From Lyngbya sp. CCAP 1446/10 (GTDB lineage Bacteria; Cyanobacteriota; Cyanobacteriia; Cyanobacteriales; Microcoleaceae): a stretch of DNA of 64,000 bases. The stretch covers positions 62,001 through 126,000 of the forward strand of contig NZ_JAIGNI010000006.1 in the NCBI RefSeq assembly GCF_026130175.1, read 5' to 3'. The translations under genes and the position numbers were made by a program. Positions 59,747 through 64,000 of the stretch are shown piece by piece; positions within the stretch are counted from its first letter, which is position 1, and each line of letters starts with the position of its first letter. The notes under the pieces are model-generated. The model searched no databases. It saw only the letters and a list, made by a program, of their open reading frames with translations, and was not told the origin of the DNA.

Positions 59747-60808
59747 CTAATTGCGGACAACACTTGTGACTTTCGACAATCTCCTTTTGAGACCAGAAAT
59801 TTTATTGTCAAACACATCCCAAACAGTCTTAGAAATATTGCGTTTTGGTATTCCTACATAACCCGCAACATATTTAGTAAACTGTTCTCCTACAGGCAGA
59901 TTCCAAAAATCAGAGTTGGGATTAGCAACTTGTGCAAAAAGTCGCTTAATTCCGTATCCTTTTTCGGCTGGCAAATGCCACACATCCATTTTGAAATCAG
60001 CCTCAGTTGCTGTATAGTAGATCGGCGATGTCCACACTCGATTAAAGTAAGCATTCCCACTGCCGCGAGCATATCCCAGCTTATTGTAAATGTAGGTGAG
60101 CATCTGCTCTTCTGTATAAAATTTTGTCTTCCCTTCGGCAAATCTTTGCAAGCAAGTCTCCCAGATCGAGTCTACTTCGTCGGACAATATTTTAATGTGC
60201 TTACCACTTCCTACGATAAATTCTGCACCAAAATACTTGGGAGGCTCATCTACTTTATAGCCTAATTCCTCATAAATTGTCTGCATTTCTCGCCTGGTTA
60301 AACCGCTTATTTTTTTGTCGTCAGGCTCGTACAAATCGTAGGTTACCAAACCTTCTTTTTCAATATCGGCAATTATGCGATCGGCGGAGTTTACCCACAC
60401 GCAGTCAGAGTCTAAAGCGATACAGCGATCGTTTAACTCAGAATTATTTTTGAGGTATTGAATGATGTCAAACTTAAAAAACGTACTTCTGAAGGCGGGG
60501 TAATATTCAAGTGGTGGCTGATAGGTAAATGGAATCTGGACAACTTTAACTCCGATTTTGTCGAAAAATTCAACGGTGTTAAAGCTTTCAAGATTTGGAA
60601 TGCGATCGGCATTCGTAAATAAGATATGCTGAGCTTCCGGGTTATTTCTAACGCTGGAAGCAAAATATAGCACAGCACATCGCCAGTAAACTGATTGAAA
60701 TTTTTCCGATGAAGATTTCGCATTCGATCCCTGCGGATATTTACTTTCCTGGCCTTCTTCATCACAGCACATTCCAGTAACTATGTAAACAGAACCGCTG
60801 TCATTCAT
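59747..60808 (-). CDS. Putative glycosyltransferase of GT-A fold, unassigned family
   Basis: A 353-residue protein with no membrane segment. VYIVTGMCCDEEGQESKY opens a Rossmann-like half; RCIALDSDCVWVNSADRI contains a DxD (LDSDC) that fits a GT-A metal site, and FYTEEQMLTYIYNKLGY follows. I could not place it in a numbered family. A strong GGAGAT lies eight bases before the ATG. Its position inside the transferase operon supports a role in polymer assembly. Confidence 0.7.
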   Translation of the reverse strand: MNDSGSVYIVTGMCCDEEGQESKYPQGSNAKSSSEKFQSVYWRCAVLYFASSVRNNPEAQHILFTNADRIPNLESFNTVEFFDKIGVKVVQIPFTYQPPLEYYPAFRSTFFKFDIIQYLKNNSELNDRCIALDSDCVWVNSADRIIADIEKEGLVTYDLYEPDDKKISGLTRREMQTIYEELGYKVDEPPKYFGAEFIVGSGKHIKILSDEVDSIWETCLQRFAEGKTKFYTEEQMLTYIYNKLGYARGSGNAYFNRVWTSPIYYTATEADFKMDVWHLPAEKGYGIKRLFAQVANPNSDFWNLPVGEQFTKYVAGYVGIPKRNISKTVWDVFDNKISGLKRRLSKVTSVVRN

Positions 60809-60853
60809 GGTGTATATCTCCTATTATCTTTAAGGTGTAAAGTTAATTAAAGC

Positions 60854-60903
60854 CGTGAAGCGAAGCTATCCCGTTCGCGAAGCGTTCCCGAAGGGTAGGG
60901 AAT
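60854..60903. repeat. Interspersed GGGAACGCTTCGCGAACGG-type repeat
   Basis: GTGAAGCGAAGC, CCCGTTCGCGAAGCG and TTCCCGAAGGGTAGGG in sequence; internally palindromic. I know such TTCGCGAAGCG repeats as common in cyanobacterial genomes. It overlaps the last 12 codons of the gene ending at 60866. Confidence 0.7.
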
Positions 60904-62086
60904 CGCCTGTCATGTGAAAATAGAAATCCGAGCGTTTGAGAATCATTTCAGAACCAATATGTGCTAAGTTTTTCAAGCTAGTCGCCAGCGGCAGATATCG
61001 ATAGCGAAACGAAGACAGTCTGGCGTCTGTTTCCTGATATAAAATATCTTGAGCAAAATTGCCCCACCTTTCATCAATCATATCGATCGTCATACCAGCG
61101 TGTCCCGAAGGCAGCAACATATTGGAACCGTGAATGCCAATCACCAAGCGACTTTCAGCATAAACCTGACACATTTGCCTCTCAGTTTTTTCATCAAACT
61201 TATCCACTCTTAAATCTTCTACCCACTCAGGAAAGCTAGTGCTTTTGCCTAAACCTGCCACTGCAAACTTAGCTGAAGGCAGCAATTTTCGCATTTTTGT
61301 AAACAAGCTGTGCACTTGCCAATTTTGAATACTTAAAGGAATTTGCAGCAAGTTTAGTTTTCGGCAAACTTTGAAAAGTAAATTATTGCACCACAGCCGA
61401 TCTTCCCGCCAAACAAAAGTAATTTTGTATTCTTCTTTGTCAAAATCGTGTTTGGGAACCCCTGTAAATTTACTAATATCAAATTGACTGGGGTGAGAAT
61501 AGGCTTTGCTTACGTAAACTTCATCAAAACGTTCTAACTGTTTGCTAACAAAATCCCCAAAACTGGGATAGTAACACTGACCATTTTTCAGCGATACAGG
61601 TACTGTCCAGACTTCGGCAACTCCTTCGGGAACCATCCACCTCATAAATTTTTGGACAATGACAATCAAACCCAATTCTGGGTGAGATTCTAAATGCCTC
61701 TGTGCGTTGAGCAACTTTAAAAGGCTGTGTCCGTAAAGATAATCAATGCAGTTTAATACGATTACCCGATCGTAAGATTTGAATATTTCTTGAGAAATTT
61801 CTAGCTGTTCGTTTTGAGGATTTTGCAGAGATTTGAGCAAGGGTTTTGCTAAAAATTCTTCTGCATATTTGTCCTTACTAAATGTTGTTCCTTCAGCTAA
61901 GTTAATGCTGTAAGCAGTTTTAGCGGCGTGGCCAATTCTCAACTCGTCAATGATCTCGCCGCCTCCTGGAGACTCAGACACAACACAGACGCGGGCACCT
62001 TGCCACAATACTTTGACAGGTTTGAGTATTTGGCCAGAGGAGAGACAGTGCGATCGATGTTCGAGCTTGGGTTTAATTTCAATCAT
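60866..62086 (-). CDS. Putative GT61-like glycosyltransferase (DUF563-type)
   Basis: A 406-residue protein. A late motif ESRLVIGIHGSNMLLPSGHAG resembles the GxHGxxxxN loop of GT61 transferases, and KITFVWREDRLWCNN is a plausible donor-domain strand. Upstream parts are not recognisable to me. The last 11 residues (SLPFGNASRTG) are encoded by an interspersed repeat, so the native C-terminus was probably shorter or different. It overlaps the flippase gene by four bases (ATGA), which shows translational coupling. Confidence 0.65.
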   Translation of the reverse strand: MIEIKPKLEHRSHCLSSGQILKPVKVLWQGARVCVVSESPGGGEIIDELRIGHAAKTAYSINLAEGTTFSKDKYAEEFLAKPLLKSLQNPQNEQLEISQEIFKSYDRVIVLNCIDYLYGHSLLKLLNAQRHLESHPELGLIVIVQKFMRWMVPEGVAEVWTVPVSLKNGQCYYPSFGDFVSKQLERFDEVYVSKAYSHPSQFDISKFTGVPKHDFDKEEYKITFVWREDRLWCNNLLFKVCRKLNLLQIPLSIQNWQVHSLFTKMRKLLPSAKFAVAGLGKSTSFPEWVEDLRVDKFDEKTERQMCQVYAESRLVIGIHGSNMLLPSGHAGMTIDMIDERWGNFAQDILYQETDARLSSFRYRYLPLATSLKNLAHIGSEMILKRSDFYFHMTGDSLPFGNASRTG

Positions 62087-63417
62087 TTGATCAATCCTCT
62101 TAGCCTGGAAGCAGCCTTGTATAAATTCAGCGAATTCAGGAGTAAATTACCAAAAGGTCTCAGTTCTTTAATCAAAAAGTTGACTAAAATAATTACGTAG
62201 AAATAAGTGATTAAAGTTGCCACCGTTGCTCCAAAAGCTCCATATTTAGGAATCAGTAGAGAGTTCAATACTATATTAAAAAATGAGCCAATAAATGTCA
62301 AATAAAGACCGTATCGCAGTTGACCTTCTAAGGCAAAATAGGTATTTCTAGCGATGCCGAAGTTACTGCCAAATTGAGCCCAAACGTAGATTGACAATAC
62401 CCTAGCTGAGTCTGTATATTGAGCGCCGTAGAGAGTCTGGACTATGAAAGGAGCTAGCAGAGAGATTGGTAATGCCACTCCCAACCACAAAAATAACATG
62501 GCATCTGAGTAAATCTGAAAGTTTTTTAAGTATTCGCCATAATTTTTTTCTCTTAACTGTGCGAGTTTAGGGAAAATAGAAGAAGCGATGATCACAGGCA
62601 AAAAATCACAGATTTCCGATAGTTTGACTGCAACTGCATAATATCCCAACTCAGTTTTATCTATAGAACCGAGCATAATCTGATCGATTTTGGAATAAAT
62701 AAAAACCGCCAAGCTCGACATCACCAGCGGCCAACTTTCCTGAAGCAATTGTTTGCCTCGTTGCCAACTGACTCGCCACAGCTTTAAATCATTTCCCCTG
62801 CTTTGATAGACAATGGCGATCGCCAATCCCGCCAATGCTACCTCTCCCAACCTCAACCAAGCAAAAGCAATCAGCGGTGCTTTGAGTTGAATTAATCCGA
62901 TTCTGAGTCCTGCAACCAGTAATGATACGCAATTTCTAGCAACAACTGTATACTTAGATTGAACTTGAGACTGAAACCAAAAATTTATTGTTTCAAAGGA
63001 CTGAAAAATAGTTCCGGCGGCGATGATCCCCACCAGCCAACGAGTTAAGTTGTCATTGGGATTTTGTATCGAAATCACTGTTACCGTTAGCAGTAAAGTG
63101 ATGATTCCGCCTGCTAATTGTATGGCAAAAGCAGTTCCCAGAGTCTCTTCTTTGCAGTCGGGATTGCGAGCAATGTCGCGCACTACCAGAGTACCCAATC
63201 CCATCGTTGCTACCGAGGCAAACAGGGACACAAAGGCGATCGCATAATTGATTAAGCCAAATTGTTCCGGGCCTAGATATCTAGCTACCCACACTCCCAC
63301 CAACAGACCCAGAGCCATCTGCAAAATTTGGTCTGTCAACAGCCAAGCCAGATTGCCGAGTACCTGGCGGAGGCCAGGGCCGAGCTTTTGACTGACCGCA
63401 TTTAGCTTATCTAACAT
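62083..63417 (-). CDS. Wzx-type polysaccharide flippase (MOP superfamily)
   Basis: A 444-residue integral membrane protein with about 12-14 helices. LGNLAWLLTDQILQMALGLLVGVWVARYLGPEQFGLINYAIAF is the usual N-terminal pattern of polysaccharide transporters of this superfamily. It would move lipid-linked repeat units to the periplasmic face. It lies 119 bp after the polymerase/ligase gene and overlaps the following transferase gene by four bases. Gene order polymerase-flippase-transferases indicates a Wzx/Wzy pathway. Confidence 0.92.
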   Translation of the reverse strand: MLDKLNAVSQKLGPGLRQVLGNLAWLLTDQILQMALGLLVGVWVARYLGPEQFGLINYAIAFVSLFASVATMGLGTLVVRDIARNPDCKEETLGTAFAIQLAGGIITLLLTVTVISIQNPNDNLTRWLVGIIAAGTIFQSFETINFWFQSQVQSKYTVVARNCVSLLVAGLRIGLIQLKAPLIAFAWLRLGEVALAGLAIAIVYQSRGNDLKLWRVSWQRGKQLLQESWPLVMSSLAVFIYSKIDQIMLGSIDKTELGYYAVAVKLSEICDFLPVIIASSIFPKLAQLREKNYGEYLKNFQIYSDAMLFLWLGVALPISLLAPFIVQTLYGAQYTDSARVLSIYVWAQFGSNFGIARNTYFALEGQLRYGLYLTFIGSFFNIVLNSLLIPKYGAFGATVATLITYFYVIILVNFLIKELRPFGNLLLNSLNLYKAASRLRGLIK

Positions 63418-63536
63418 CAGAAAGTTTTCAGTCCTTGTCAGAAATAAATATACTTTTCGAGCGCTGGGGAATTAATCAAAAACCAGGCTCATTAATTTAG
63501 TATATCATAGTTCGATCGATTTTTAACTTCTGCAAG

Positions 63537-64000
63537 TTAATCATGATTCAATCTGGATGGATCTCGCTGCACCAAATCTCCTCCGTAAATGCGGCGGTTG
63601 CTGGATGGAGATTTGCTACTATCGATACTGAGTCTAACTGTGATTAACACGTAGGCAAGCCACACATCCCCAAGATCACCGATAGAACCTTCAGTTAAGT
63701 TATTCAAAACAATAAAAACTAAGTAAATAATCGGTATTCCCGATTCAGATAGCGGGCGTCGGCTCAGTTCCCGGACGGCAAAAATTAGATTGGTTAACAG
63801 AGAAACTAAGATTAGTAGGAGTCCTGGATAACCGAAAGAGAGCAATACTGATATACCGCCATTATGAGCAGTTTTCGGTTGAAATCCATTCGGAGTATAT
63901 ACAAAATAAGCTGGGGTTTTATCGCCCAGTAAAGCTTGTTGAAAAAATCCATCAAATCCATAGCCAAACCAAGGACGCTGATTGGCTGCCGCGATTAATT
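63537..64000 (-). CDS. O-antigen ligase/Wzy-like polymerase, C-terminal part (5' end outside window)
   Basis: The minus-strand frame is open to the window edge. It contains NQRPWFGYGFDGFFQQ, a long periplasmic loop and AHNGGISVLLSFGYPGLL, matching the GxGxGxF and HNxxL features of O-antigen ligase/polymerase (ExoQ-like) proteins, followed by two helices and a polar tail. About 154 residues are visible. The enzyme would polymerise repeat units flipped by the neighbouring Wzx protein, or ligate them to an acceptor; the two cannot be separated by sequence alone. Confidence 0.85.
   Translation of the reverse strand, partial: LIAAANQRPWFGYGFDGFFQQALLGDKTPAYFVYTPNGFQPKTAHNGGISVLLSFGYPGLLLILVSLLTNLIFAVRELSRRPLSESGIPIIYLVFIVLNNLTEGSIGDLGDVWLAYVLITVRLSIDSSKSPSSNRRIYGGDLVQRDPSRLNHD

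Overview
The window looks like chromosomal DNA of a filamentous, probably non-heterocystous cyanobacterium (Oscillatoriales, Microcoleus/Oscillatoria-like). Evidence for this is the very frequent HIP1 octamer GCGATCGC, cyanobacterial marker genes (ldpA, ycf45-type R3H ATPase, cyanoexosortase A with its partners), and many 7-bp tandem repeat arrays and palindromic interspersed repeats between genes. The genus is inference; no rRNA is present.

Layout. 0-24 kb: housekeeping and envelope genes: an MscS channel end, a patatin-like lipase, tRNA-Ser, a class A beta-lactamase-like hydrolase, an NlpC/P60 peptidoglycan peptidase, a polyprenyl-phosphate-type glycosyltransferase, cysteine desulfurase, a four-carbon-acid sugar kinase, LdpA, the R3H ATPase, a CheR-TPR methyltransferase, a decayed ISAs1 transposase, a 239-bp MITE, a receiver protein, a three-GAF histidine kinase, tRNA-Gln, a repeat-bearing beta-lactamase-like protein and a DUF1460 amidase-like protein. 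24-38 kb: TylF-type methyltransferase, PBP4-type DacB, ribbon-helix-helix and HNH proteins, SLH protein, lipoproteins, rfbB, and the three-gene cyanoexosortase A unit (exosortase, associated protein, HpsJ-like). 38-44 kb: an accessory patch with an M15-like protein, a Phd/YoeB module whose toxin carries a nonsense codon, an XPB-type helicase and a large partner protein. 44-51 kb: small lipoproteins, aspA, DUF362, a methyltransferase and two decayed secreted-protein genes. 51.7-64 kb: a minus-strand Wzx/Wzy-type polysaccharide cluster (polymerase/ligase, flippase, seven or more glycosyltransferases, an epimerase and a WecG/TagA enzyme).

How it fits together. Cell-envelope functions dominate: six peptidoglycan- or penicillin-fold enzymes, an exosortase sorting unit and an exopolysaccharide locus. 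Rearrangement is visible throughout: several pseudogenes, MITE-like elements, partial 3'-end duplications next to the XPB gene and between the epimerase and wecG genes, and repeat DNA captured inside coding sequences. I found no CRISPR array, no rRNA and no complete mobile element. The points most worth a second look are the XPB/partner patch with duplicated 3' ends, the repeat-tailed beta-lactamase-like protein, the MITE with its target duplication, and a HIP1-plus-AAACCGGGTTT repeat family at gene 3' ends.
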